Source of the DNA: an uncultured Eubacteriales bacterium
Lineage (GTDB): Bacteria > Bacillota > Clostridia > Christensenellales > Aristaeellaceae
Length of the DNA: 34,007 nt
NCBI GenBank assembly: GCA_902799465.1
Contig: CADCAS010000047.1
Span: 1-34,007, forward strand
Direction of reading: 5' to 3'
This document shows, one piece after another, positions 1 through 7,185 of this stretch. The notes beneath the pieces were generated by a model, which saw only the letters and a program-made list of their open reading frames with translations, did no database searches and had not been told where the DNA came from. How positions within the stretch are numbered: position 1 is the first letter of the stretch; each line of letters begins with the position of its first letter. A program made the translations under genes and the position numbers.

Positions 1-228
1 CCTTTCAGGGGAGCTGTCGCCGACGAAGTCGGTGACTGAGAGGTCGTTCCCCGTTGCCTCGTACAATCTCCACTTATCACAGCAGAACTGAATAGATACC
101 GGATTTCTTTGATTAAAGGCCCGTGCGGCAGCGAAACAACACATCTTATATATTAAATCAAACAAATCCGCAGGATTTGCTCCGCCATTGTCCATTCTCC
201 ATTCTCCATTTTCAATTCCCCATTCCCC
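1..228. repeat. Right half of a composite intergenic palindromic element upstream of hisC
   Basis: No gene is visible from 1 to 297. Bases 1-45 are the end of a core element closing with TGACTGAGAGGTC (33-45). Bases 15-99 match 23775-23859 with a single mismatch. A palindrome AAATCCGCAGGATTT lies at 164-178, and a plus-strand array of 7-bp units (CCATTCT, CCATTTT, CAATTCC, CCATTCC) fills 185-228. The left half must lie outside the window. I see no T-box or other leader in front of hisC, and no convincing promoter. Confidence 0.8.
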
Positions 229-297
229 GTCGCCCGCGAGGCTCCGATCGACCGCAAAGCCAAACACTGACCAACAACACATAAAGAGGTGCTCCCC

Positions 298-1356
298 ATG
301 AGCCGCTATCTCATCGACCAATATCAAGCCCTCGAGGTCTACACCCCGGGGGAGCAGCCCCAGGATCAGCAGTATGTCAAGCTGAACACCAACGAGAATC
401 CCTACCCGCCCTCCCCCGCCGTGATCGCGGCGGCGTCGCGGGAGGCCGGGCGACTCCAGCTGTACTCCGACCCGGTGTGCGCAACCCTTCGGGACGCCAT
501 CGCCTCGCTGCACGACCTGAAGCGGGAGAACGTCTACGTCTCCAACGGCTCGGACGACATTCTGAACTTCGCCTTCATGGCCTTCGCGGGCCGGGGCGGG
601 CGGGTTTATTTCCCGGACATCAGCTACGGCTTCTACAGTGTGTTCGGCGGCCTGCACGGCTGCGCCTATCACACCATCCCGCTGGAGGCGGATTTCTCCA
701 TTGATCCCGCGAAGTACCATCGCCGGGACGGCATGATCGTCATCGCCAATCCCAACGCCCCCACGGGGCTGGCGCTGTCCGCGCGCGACATCGAGGGCAT
801 CCTGCGGGCGAACCCCGATCAGGTGGTGCTGATCGACGAGGCCTATGTGGACTTCGGCGCTGAATCCTGCGTGGGGCTCATCGGCAAATACGACAACCTG
901 CTGGTGTGCCAAACCTTCTCCAAGTCCCGCAGTATGGCGGGCGCGCGGCTGGGCTTCGCGCTGGCCAGCCCGGGGCTCATCGCCGATCTGGACCGGATCA
1001 AGTATTCCACCAATCCCTACAACGTCAATCTGATGACCTGCGCGGCGGGCGCGGCGGCCATCGCGGACAACGCCTACTATATGGACAACTGCCGCAGGAT
1101 CGAGGCCACACGCGAGGCGGCGACCGAGCGACTCCGGGCGCTGGGCTTCACGGTGCTTCCGTCGAAGGCGAACTTCGTGTTCGTCAAGTCAGACCGCGTC
1201 GACGGCGGCACGCTGTACGCGGAGCTGAAGAAGCGGGGCGTGCTGGTGCGGCACTTCGACGCGCCGAGGATTTCGGATTACAACCGCATCACCATCGGCA
1301 CCCCGGAACAGATGGACGTGCTGATTGCAAAAATCAAGGAGATCATGGGAGCGTGA
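298..1356 (+). CDS. hisC: Histidinol-phosphate aminotransferase
   Basis: A PLP-dependent class I/II aminotransferase that converts imidazole-acetol phosphate and glutamate to histidinol phosphate in the cytoplasm. The 352-residue protein has the family's usual length. Visible landmarks are the N-terminal [13 protein letters not shown] substrate segment, NPNAPTG near residue 151, the LIDEAYVDF stretch with the PLP-binding Asp180 and Tyr183, and the Schiff-base lysine 209 in [14 protein letters not shown]. The ATG at 298 is chosen because AAAGAGG at 283-289 is spaced correctly for it; a GTG at 289 overlaps that ribosome binding site. The stop lies 4 bp before hisB, so it heads the his run seen here. 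hisG and hisD are not in the window. Confidence 0.96.
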   Translation: MSRYLIDQYQALEVYTPGEQPQDQQYVKLNTNENPYPPSPAVIAAASREAGRLQLYSDPVCATLRDAIASLHDLKRENVYVSNGSDDILNFAFMAFAGRGGRVYFPDISYGFYSVFGGLHGCAYHTIPLEADFSIDPAKYHRRDGMIVIANPNAPTGLALSARDIEGILRANPDQVVLIDEAYVDFGAESCVGLIGKYDNLLVCQTFSKSRSMAGARLGFALASPGLIADLDRIKYSTNPYNVNLMTCAAGAAAIADNAYYMDNCRRIEATREAATERLRALGFTVLPSKANFVFVKSDRVDGGTLYAELKKRGVLVRHFDAPRISDYNRITIGTPEQMDVLIAKIKEIMGA

Positions 1357-1360
1357 CACC

Positions 1361-1948
1361 ATGCGCGAAGCAGAGATCATCCGCCGCACGGCGGAGACGG
1401 ACATTCGACTGAAGCTGAAGCTGGACGGCACCGGCGCGTCGGAGATCGACACGGGCTGCGGCTTCATGGACCACATGCTGACGCTGTTCGCGCGGCACGG
1501 GCGGTTCGACCTCCAGGTGAAGTGCGTGGGCGACACCCACGTGGACGACCACCATTCCGTCGAGGACATCGGCATCTGCCTGGGCCAGGCCTTTGCCCAG
1601 GCCCTGGGCGACATGGGCGGCATCTGCCGCTACGGCAGCACCATCCTCCCGATGGACGAGGCGCTGCTGCTCACCGCCGTGGACATCTCCGGCCGCGCCA
1701 ACCTGTCCTTCGACGCCGACACCCCCTCCCAGAAGATCGGCGCCTTCGACACCGAGTTGGTCAAGGAGTTCTGGCTGGGCTTCGTGCGCAAGGCCAACGT
1801 CACCCTCCACATCCGCAAGCTGGCCGGGGAGAACAGCCACCACATCGTCGAGGGCATGTTCAAATCCGCCGCCCGCACCCTCCGCGCCGCCTGCGCCGTG
1901 GACCCGAGCCTGAACGGGGAGATACCCTCCACCAAGGGCGTGCTGTGA
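1361..1948 (+). CDS. hisB: Imidazoleglycerol-phosphate dehydratase
   Basis: Dehydrates imidazoleglycerol phosphate to imidazole-acetol phosphate, the substrate of HisC encoded just upstream. The 195-residue protein is the monofunctional form, without the N-terminal phosphatase found in enteric bacteria. The manganese-binding histidine clusters are all present: GFMDHM near residue 34, [10 protein letters not shown] near residue 62 and [10 protein letters not shown] near residue 156. The ATG lies 4 bp after the hisC stop, so translation is probably coupled. The usual next gene, hisH, does not follow directly: about 950 bp holding a palindromic element and a toxin-antitoxin pair come between. 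Confidence 0.96.
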   Translation: MREAEIIRRTAETDIRLKLKLDGTGASEIDTGCGFMDHMLTLFARHGRFDLQVKCVGDTHVDDHHSVEDIGICLGQAFAQALGDMGGICRYGSTILPMDEALLLTAVDISGRANLSFDADTPSQKIGAFDTELVKEFWLGFVRKANVTLHIRKLAGENSHHIVEGMFKSAARTLRAACAVDPSLNGEIPSTKGVL

Positions 1949-1957
1949 TCGGCTACA

Positions 1958-2199
1958 GGTATGTAGTCACGGCCCACGCATGAATGACAAGACGGATTGA
2001 AATCTTACAGAAAGGTTACGAATCGTACCTGTTTCAATCACATGTACCGGCTTTGCCGGTGCATGGGGAATCGGTACCAGCCAGTCAGGAAATTCGTGTT
2101 GTCAGGCGCGAATTTCCGCGTCCCTTCTTCCCTCGCGCAAAATCCGCAGATTTTGCGCGACAGGCTCACGCATTCATGCGTGAGCCGTGGGTATGTAGT
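1958..2199. mobile_element. MITE-like element between hisB and the toxin-antitoxin pair
   Basis: The direct repeat GGTATGTAGT occurs at 1958-1967 and 2190-2199. Immediately inside lie 19-bp inverted ends, CACGGCCCACGCATGAATG at 1968-1986 and the reverse complement of CACGGCTCACGCATGAATG at 2171-2189, with one mismatch. The 222-bp interior has no credible gene and is a chain of palindromes: 1995-2039, 2041-2064, 2088-2117, 2133-2160 (arms TCGCGCAAAAT/ATTTTGCGCGA) and 2164-2185. The direct repeats look like a target-site duplication, which would make this a non-autonomous transposon. No transposase is in the window, so the mobilising family is unknown. Confidence 0.7.
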
Positions 2200-2208
2200 G
2201 ACAATGTA

Positions 2209-2237
2209 TTGACGTCCCCGGTTCCTTCTGCTATAAT
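2209..2237 (+). promoter_or_regulatory. Promoter of the toxin-antitoxin pair
   Basis: TTGACG at 2209-2214 and TATAAT at 2232-2237 are separated by exactly 17 bp, a near-perfect housekeeping-sigma promoter. Transcription would start near 2244, just ahead of the AGGAGGTGG ribosome binding site at 2247-2255. It lies 10 bp beyond the right direct repeat of the MITE-like element. Because nothing resembling a terminator follows the toxin, it could also transcribe hisH-hisA-hisF-hisIE. Confidence 0.85.
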
Positions 2238-2259
2238 GGAGATGCGAGGAGGTGGTCGC

Positions 2260-2580
2260 ATGGAAGCCATCAACATCACCAATGCCCCCAAGACGGGGAC
2301 CTTTCAGATGCGCATCAACCCGACGGTCAAGCGGGAGGTGGAGGACATCTGCGCCAGTTGCGGACTGACGATGACGGACGCCATCAACATCTTTCTACAG
2401 CAGACTCTGAACGTTCGGGGTCTCCCCTTCATCGTCACCGACGACACCCGCAAGGCGCTGCGCGAGCAGGCCATCGACCGGCTGCTCAGCGAGGTGCAGG
2501 CCGGGCGGGATTCCGTCAAAGCCAAGGACGACTGGATCAGTGAGGAGGAAATGCTCGCGCATTTCGGTTTGGAGCCATGA
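2260..2580 (+). CDS. RelB/DinJ-family antitoxin
   Basis: A 106-residue protein with the ribbon-helix-helix pattern of RelB/DinJ antitoxins: a short basic beta strand (FQMRINPTVKREVEDIC, residues 15-31), then GLTMTDAINIFLQQTL (residues 34-49), followed by a C-terminal toxin-binding tail rich in acidic residues. Members bind their own promoter as dimers and neutralise the partner toxin. The ATG at 2260 is set by the AGGAGGTGG site and by the promoter at 2209-2237; the reading frame stays open upstream, but that part lies in the palindromic element and before the transcription start. It overlaps the toxin gene by 4 bp (ATGA). Its place between hisB and hisH is unusual. Confidence 0.9.
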   Translation: MEAINITNAPKTGTFQMRINPTVKREVEDICASCGLTMTDAINIFLQQTLNVRGLPFIVTDDTRKALREQAIDRLLSEVQAGRDSVKAKDDWISEEEMLAHFGLEP

Positions 2581-2876
2581 GGGTGCGCTATACGCCCGCG
2601 GCGCTCCTCGATCTGGAGGAGATCAGGAACTACTATGAATACGACCTTGAGAACCCGGACGCATCCCGCAGGATTCTGACCGGGCTTGCCAGGAGCGTCG
2701 CGCTGTTAAAGGATAACCCGTTTATGGGGATGGAGCTGCGGAAAAAGACCGGGCGAGAGGTCCCGGGACGGTGTCTCATCTCCGGCAGATACGTCATTGT
2801 CTACGATGTCGACGAGACCATCTCGGTATTGCGCATACTCGATGCCCGTGTCGACTATATGCGGGTGCTTTTTTGA
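2577..2876 (+). CDS. RelE/ParE-family toxin
   Basis: A 99-residue protein with the RelE/ParE fold signature: MRVRYTPAALLDLEEIRNYY at the N terminus, a central KDNPFMGMEL loop, and the C-terminal strands RCLISGRYVIVYDVDE and ISVLRILDARVDYMRVLF. RelE-type members cleave mRNA in the ribosome and ParE-type members poison gyrase; the sequence looks nearer the ParE-like branch, but I cannot tell the target. It is translationally coupled to the antitoxin by a 4-bp overlap. hisH starts 20 bp after its stop, with a good AAAGGAG site between, so toxin and histidine genes share one transcript. No key motif is missing and the pair looks intact. Confidence 0.9.
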   Translation: MRVRYTPAALLDLEEIRNYYEYDLENPDASRRILTGLARSVALLKDNPFMGMELRKKTGREVPGRCLISGRYVIVYDVDETISVLRILDARVDYMRVLF

Positions 2877-2896
2877 CCTTCCACCAAAGGAGTATT

Positions 2897-3514
2897 ATGA
2901 TCGCGATCATTGATTACGGGGTGGGCAACCTGTTTTCGCTGGCCCACTCGCTCAAGCACATCGGGACGGAGGCCGCGGTGACCTCGGACGAGGGGCTGAT
3001 CCGCTCGGCGGACCATGTGATCCTGCCGGGGGTGGGGGCCTTCGGGGACGCGGCGGCGAAGCTCAGGGAGACCGGGCTGGACACCGTGGTGAAGGACGTC
3101 GCCGCGAAGGGCACGCCGGTCATGGGCATCTGCCTGGGGATGCAGCTGCTGCTGGACGTGTCCTATGAATTCGGCGAGCACAGGGGGCTGGGGCTGATCC
3201 CCGGCGCGGTCAGGCCCATCGCGGAGGTCATCCCGCCGGACTACAAGATCCCCCACATCGGCTGGAACCGGCTGGACGTGACCCTCCCCCACCCCATCTT
3301 CAAAAATGTGAAGCCGGGCGACTGCGTGTACTTCGTCCACTCCTACTACGGCGCGGACTGCGACCACGTCATCGCCACCGCCGAGTACGGCGCGGACCTC
3401 ACCGCCGCCGTCGCCCGGGGCAGCGTCTGCGGCTGCCAGTTCCACCCGGAGAAGTCCGGCGAGGTGGGCCTGGGCATCCTGAAGGCCTTTTGCGAATGGA
3501 GGGGTGAAGCGTGA
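2897..3514 (+). CDS. hisH: Imidazole glycerol phosphate synthase, glutamine amidotransferase subunit
   Basis: Releases ammonia from glutamine and channels it to HisF. The 205-residue protein is a class I glutamine amidotransferase: the nucleophile Cys79 sits in GICLGMQLL, with His183 and Glu185 in CQFHPEKSGEVG completing the triad. The oxyanion-strand segment PGVGAFG is at residues 44-50. The start ATG follows AAAGGAG by a short spacer. It overlaps hisA by 4 bp (GTGA). It is separated from hisB by the inserted element and the toxin-antitoxin genes, so its expression may depend on read-through or on the toxin-antitoxin promoter. Confidence 0.96.
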   Translation: MIAIIDYGVGNLFSLAHSLKHIGTEAAVTSDEGLIRSADHVILPGVGAFGDAAAKLRETGLDTVVKDVAAKGTPVMGICLGMQLLLDVSYEFGEHRGLGLIPGAVRPIAEVIPPDYKIPHIGWNRLDVTLPHPIFKNVKPGDCVYFVHSYYGADCDHVIATAEYGADLTAAVARGSVCGCQFHPEKSGEVGLGILKAFCEWRGEA

Positions 3515-4227
3515 ACCTGTTTCCCGCCATCGACTTATACGAGAGCAAGGCCGTGCGGCTTTACAAGGGCGACTACGCCCAAATGACCGTCTACGACCCC
3601 GACCCGCTGAACACCGCCCTGAAGTTCGAGGCCGCCGGGGCAAAGTACCTGCACATGGTGGACCTGGAGGGGGCCAGGACCGGCGGCACGCCCAACGCGG
3701 AGACCGTGCGCCGCATCGTGGAGCGCACCGGCCTGTTCGTGGAGCTGGGCGGCGGCATCCGGGACATGGACGTGATCGGGAAGTACCTGTCCATCGGGGT
3801 GCGGCGGGTGATCCTGGGCACCGCGGCCATCACCGGGGGCGACTTCGCGGAGCGGGCCGTCGCCAAGTACGGCGACGCCGTCGCCGTGGGCGCAGACGTG
3901 AAGGACGGCCGCATCGCCATCAAGGGCTGGACCGAGCAGAGCGACATGACGCTGGATCAGTTCATGGAGAAGTACCAGCGGCTGGGCGTCAGGACCGTGA
4001 TCTGCACCGACATCAGCCGGGACGGGGCCATGCGCGGCGCCAACCGGGCGCTGTACGCGGAGCTGCAGGGGAAGTATCACATGGACATCATCGCCTCCGG
4101 GGGCGTTTCCACCCTGGAGGACATCTCGGCGCTGAAGGCCATGGGGCTGTACGGGGCCATCGTGGGCAAGGCGTACTACACCGGGGCCATCGACCTGAGG
4201 GCGGCATTGGAGGTGTGCGGCGCGTGA
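3511..4227 (+). CDS. hisA: ProFAR isomerase (phosphoribosylformimino-AICAR-P isomerase)
   Basis: Catalyses the Amadori-type isomerisation of ProFAR to PRFAR. The 238-residue (beta/alpha)8 barrel has the catalytic aspartates Asp8 (FPAIDLYESKAVRL) and Asp129 (VGADVKDGRIAIKGW), and the phosphate-binding glycine stretches ELGGGIRDM near residue 79 and SGGVSTLEDI near residue 196. The start is GTG, fixed by the 4-bp GTGA overlap with the hisH stop and by alignment of the first strand. The gene ends overlapping the hisF GTG start by 4 bp, so hisH-hisA-hisF form a tightly coupled block. Confidence 0.96.
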   Translation: MNLFPAIDLYESKAVRLYKGDYAQMTVYDPDPLNTALKFEAAGAKYLHMVDLEGARTGGTPNAETVRRIVERTGLFVELGGGIRDMDVIGKYLSIGVRRVILGTAAITGGDFAERAVAKYGDAVAVGADVKDGRIAIKGWTEQSDMTLDQFMEKYQRLGVRTVICTDISRDGAMRGANRALYAELQGKYHMDIIASGGVSTLEDISALKAMGLYGAIVGKAYYTGAIDLRAALEVCGA

Positions 4228-4982
4228 TCACCAAGCGCATCATCCCCTGCCTGGACGTGAAGGACGGGCGGGTGGTCAAGGGCGTCAACTTCCTGGGGCT
4301 GGCGGACGTGTCCAGCCCGGTGAAGCTGGCGGAATACTACTCCGACTGCGGCGCGGACGAGCTGGTGTTCTACGACATCACCGCCTCCGCCGAGGGCCGC
4401 GCGCTGTTCACGGACATCCTCCGGCAGGTGGCCGAGCGGGTGTTCATCCCGCTGACGGTGGGCGGCGGCATCAACACCGTGCAGGACTTCGACCGGGTGC
4501 TGAAGTGCGGCGCGGACAAGGTCTCGGTCAACTCCGGAGCCATCCGCAACCCGGACCTGATCCCCGCCGCCGCCGAGCGCTACGGCAGCCAGTGCGTGGT
4601 GATCTCGGCGGACGTGAAGCGGGTGGACGGCGCGTTCCGGGTATTCGCCAAGGGCGGGCGCGAGGACACGGGCATGGAGGCCATCTCGTGGATCAGGCGC
4701 TGCGTGGACAACGGCGCGGGCGAGGTGGTGCTCAATTCCATCGACACCGACGGCGTCAAGCGCGGGTTTGACCTGGAGATGCTCTCCGCCGTGTGCGACG
4801 CGGTGAGCGTGCCGGTGATCGCCTCCGGCGGCGCGGGCGGCATACAGGACTTCATCACGCTGTTCAAGACGCTGCCCAGGGTGGACGCGGGCCTGGCCGC
4901 CTCCATATTCCACTTCGGCGAGGTCGCCATCCCCGATCTCAAGCGGGAGCTGCGCGCAAACGACATCAATGTGAGGTTATGA
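4224..4982 (+). CDS. hisF: Imidazole glycerol phosphate synthase, cyclase subunit
   Basis: Uses ammonia from HisH to convert PRFAR to imidazole glycerol phosphate and AICAR. The 252-residue (beta/alpha)8 barrel has the two catalytic aspartates at the canonical positions, Asp11 (IPCLDVKDGRVVKG) and Asp130 (VVISADVKR), and phosphate-binding loops around GGGIN (80-84) and ASGGAGG (residues 196-202). The GTG start overlaps the hisA stop; a longer in-frame reading back into hisA is only an open frame. The hisIE start follows after 3 bp. Confidence 0.96.
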   Translation: MITKRIIPCLDVKDGRVVKGVNFLGLADVSSPVKLAEYYSDCGADELVFYDITASAEGRALFTDILRQVAERVFIPLTVGGGINTVQDFDRVLKCGADKVSVNSGAIRNPDLIPAAAERYGSQCVVISADVKRVDGAFRVFAKGGREDTGMEAISWIRRCVDNGAGEVVLNSIDTDGVKRGFDLEMLSAVCDAVSVPVIASGGAGGIQDFITLFKTLPRVDAGLAASIFHFGEVAIPDLKRELRANDINVRL

Positions 4983-4985
4983 GCC

Positions 4986-5645
4986 ATGACAAATATCGAC
5001 ATCGACACCCTGAAATTTGACGAGAAGGGCCTGATCCCCGCCATCGTGGTGGACGCCGAGACCAAGCGGGTGCTGACCCTGGCCTACATGAACAGGGAGA
5101 GCCTGCGCCTCTCCATCGAGCGGGAGCTGACCACCTTCTGGAGCCGGTCCCGGCAGGAACTGTGGCTCAAGGGCGAGACCAGCGGCAACTACCAGCACAT
5201 CGTGTCCATCACCGCCGACTGCGACAGGGACGCGCTGGTGGTGGAGGTCAACAAGGACGGCCCCGCCTGCCACCTGGGCACCGATTCCTGCTTCACCAAC
5301 CCCGTGTTCTCCTCCGAGCAGAACCACGCCTTCACCCTGGAGGGGCTGATGCAGCTCATCGAGGGCCGCAAGACCGAGAAGAAGGAAGGCAGCTACACCA
5401 CCTATCTGTTCGAGAAGGGCATCGACAAGATCCTCAAGAAGGTGGGCGAGGAATCCACCGAGGTCATCATCGCCGGCAAGGCGGGCGACAAGGCCGAGAC
5501 CATCTATGAGATCGCCGACCTCACCTACCACGTCATGGTGCTGATGATCCAGATGGGCATCTCCCTGGAGGACATCCACAGGGAGCTCGCCTCCCGCCAC
5601 GTCATCGACCACAAGGTCAAGCAGGAGAAGATGACGGGGAATTAA
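4986..5645 (+). CDS. hisI: Bifunctional phosphoribosyl-AMP cyclohydrolase / phosphoribosyl-ATP pyrophosphatase
   Basis: A fused HisIE enzyme of 219 residues carrying out the second and third steps of the pathway. The HisI domain (about 1-115) shows FWSRSRQELWLKGETSGN, the metal-binding DCDRDA (Asp78, Cys79, Asp80) and the zinc cysteines in GPACHLGTDSCF (Cys95, Cys102). The HisE domain (about 118-205) has the helical NTP-pyrophosphatase signature KVGEESTEVIIAGK and later ADLTYHVMVLM. It closes the his run. The next gene is on the opposite strand, and a strong hairpin 120 bp downstream probably ends transcription. Confidence 0.95.
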   Translation: MTNIDIDTLKFDEKGLIPAIVVDAETKRVLTLAYMNRESLRLSIERELTTFWSRSRQELWLKGETSGNYQHIVSITADCDRDALVVEVNKDGPACHLGTDSCFTNPVFSSEQNHAFTLEGLMQLIEGRKTEKKEGSYTTYLFEKGIDKILKKVGEESTEVIIAGKAGDKAETIYEIADLTYHVMVLMIQMGISLEDIHRELASRHVIDHKVKQEKMTGN

Positions 5646-5767
5646 TACTAAACTTCTTCTAAATGTGGACAAGCATGCGAGTGGGTTTTTCGTCATGGCA
5701 AGGCGAAGTCCCGCAGGCTTGCTGGCGGCAAGTCAAGGGACTTTAAAGGCATCCGGGAAATAGCAAG

Positions 5768-5809
5768 ACAGCAGGGCCTGTCCCATTCGGGACAGGCCCT
5801 GCTGTTATT
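5768..5809. terminator. Bidirectional hairpin between convergent transcripts
   Basis: A perfect 17-bp stem (5768-5784 with 5789-5805) with the loop ATTC is followed by TATTGT on the plus strand. It lies between the ends of hisIE (plus) and the peptidoglycan-binding gene (minus), where a shared terminator is expected. The T-tract is poor. Its right arm plus tail is repeated at 6014-6036, as though an insertion had copied half of it. Confidence 0.6.
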
Positions 5810-6036
5810 GTCGGGCGCTTTGTTGGCATTCGTCCTTCGCTCTGCAAGCGAATTGGGATCTGTCGGGGTAACAGGGAACGACCTCTCAGTCACCGACTGC
5901 GTCGGTGCCAGCTCCCCTGGAAGGGGAGCCAAGAAAGAGGACAGTGCGTCAGCCTTGGCTCCCCTTTCAGGGGAGCTGTCAGCCGGCAGGCTGACTGAGA
6001 GGTCGTCCCCCCATCGGGACAGGCCCTGCTGTTATT
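5787..6036. mobile_element. CTCAGTCA-type palindromic element flanked by 23-bp direct repeats
   Basis: This accounts for most of the gene-free stretch 5646-6044. A 23-bp direct repeat occurs at 5787-5809 and 6014-6036. Between them is a core of 125 bp with perfect 13-bp inverted ends, GACCTCTCAGTCA at 5880-5892 and its reverse complement at 5992-6004. Inside are two copies, head to head, of the two-hairpin unit: a variable stem (GTCACCGAC/GTCGGTGCC; GTCAGCC/GGCTGAC) followed by GCTCCCCT-loop-AGGGGAGC. No transposase or gene is present. Short open frames across it are repeat translations. Confidence 0.7.
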
Positions 6037-6044
6037 AGGGTTTG

Positions 6045-7130
6045 TTACTTCAGCTTCGTGCCGGCGTCGCCGATTTCGGAGATCCTGGCGAGGTTGGCCT
6101 TGGGCACGGTGATGTCGTAGGAGTCGTACTTGCACACCAGGCGGATGCGCAGCTCGCCCTCCTCGGCGGCGTTGGCCAGCATGGCCATGGTGTCGTCGTC
6201 CAGGGGCACGCGGGCGATCTCCTTGGCGTCCAGACCGGTGAGGCCGCTCTGGAGGGCGCTCACGGAGGCGGTGTGGCGCTCATCGCCGGACTTGAGGATG
6301 ACCTCCTGGAGGATGGGGCGCTGCACGCCCACGCAGGTGACCTCAAGGATGGGGCCCACGTCCACGACGCCGTCGGCGTTCTGCTCCACGCCCAGGCCGA
6401 AGCGCAGGGTGAAGGTGCGGCGGTCGATGTCGTTGGTGACCTCGGGGCTGTATTCCAGGCTGTTGCCGTTGGTGATCATGCCGATGCCGGAGATGTCGTC
6501 ATAGTCCAGGGTCAGGCCCAGCTCGCCAGCCCGGGCCAGGTTGGCCTCGGTCTTGCCGGTGATGTCGGAAAAGCGCTCGGCGGGGTCGGCGTCGGAGGAG
6601 ATGATCCGGGTGAAGGCGCTCATGGACTGGGCCAGCATTTGCAGCAGCCCGTCGGCCACGCCGGTCTCCTCCATGCCCAGGGCCTCCTGGAAGGCGCTCA
6701 CGGCACGCTCGCTCTGGCCGCCGAAGTCGCCGTCAGCGGAGCCGGACAGGTACTCCAGCTTTTTCAGGCTGTTTTGCAGCGCCGTGACGGCCTCGCCCAG
6801 GCTGCCGCGCTGCAGGGTGCTCAGGTCGGCAAGCGCCGGCAGGCTGGCCGCGGCGTCTTCGCCGATCTGGTCCAGCACGATGCTCATCGCGCCCTTATCC
6901 ACCTTCATGAACCTGTCGTCGGCATAGATCAGGTACGCCCCGGACTCGTCGGTGCCCAGCAGCTGGAACTCCTCGGCGCTGAGGGCATAGCTGCTGTTGT
7001 CGTCGTCCAACAGCGTCGCCTGCGCGTCAAAGGTGCCGTCGCTGACCTTGATGGGCATGGCGTAAGCGCTCATGCCAAATAGCGCCAACGCCAGAACCAT
7101 GCTCAATACCATTCCCAGTCTCCGCTTCAT
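6045..7130 (-). CDS. Secreted protein with a peptidoglycan-binding (PG_binding_1) domain
   Basis: A 361-residue exported protein. Residues 1-24 form a signal peptide (basic MKRR, then a hydrophobic core ending FGMSAYA). Residues about 103-168 fit the PG_binding_1 helical domain, with the typical LQRGSLGEAVTALQNSLKKLEYL start and DGDFGGQSERAVSAFQEALG. The remaining N- and C-terminal parts match no family I recognise; the C-terminal 180 residues look beta-rich. No catalytic domain was seen, so it probably binds cell wall. It starts 55 bp after the giant repeat protein on the same strand with a clear AAGGAGG site, so the two are likely co-transcribed. Its end faces hisIE. Confidence 0.85.
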   Translation of the reverse strand: MKRRLGMVLSMVLALALFGMSAYAMPIKVSDGTFDAQATLLDDDNSSYALSAEEFQLLGTDESGAYLIYADDRFMKVDKGAMSIVLDQIGEDAAASLPALADLSTLQRGSLGEAVTALQNSLKKLEYLSGSADGDFGGQSERAVSAFQEALGMEETGVADGLLQMLAQSMSAFTRIISSDADPAERFSDITGKTEANLARAGELGLTLDYDDISGIGMITNGNSLEYSPEVTNDIDRRTFTLRFGLGVEQNADGVVDVGPILEVTCVGVQRPILQEVILKSGDERHTASVSALQSGLTGLDAKEIARVPLDDDTMAMLANAAEEGELRIRLVCKYDSYDITVPKANLARISEIGDAGTKLK

Positions 7131-7185
7131 CGTGATTTCCTCCTTATTTTGAATAGCGTTTTTGCTTAACCCTGCCTGTCGATCA

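Noticed and set aside
60..297. T-box or histidine leader upstream of hisC
   Set aside because: No T-box consensus, no His-rich leader peptide and no terminator/antiterminator pair could be seen; the stretch is accounted for by the repeat element.
1984..2259. Longer form of the antitoxin (198 residues)
   Set aside because: The extra N-terminal part reads through the palindromic element and lies before the promoter; the AGGAGGTGG site fixes the start at 2260.
3504..4223. Longer form of HisF (492 residues)
   Set aside because: The extension is a shadow frame of hisA, rich in Arg, Gly and His; the GTG at 4224 gives the canonical HisF start with Asp11 in place.
5808..6038. Short coding regions across the element between hisIE and the peptidoglycan-binding gene
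   Set aside because: They cover the direct repeats and inverted core and have no ribosome binding site.
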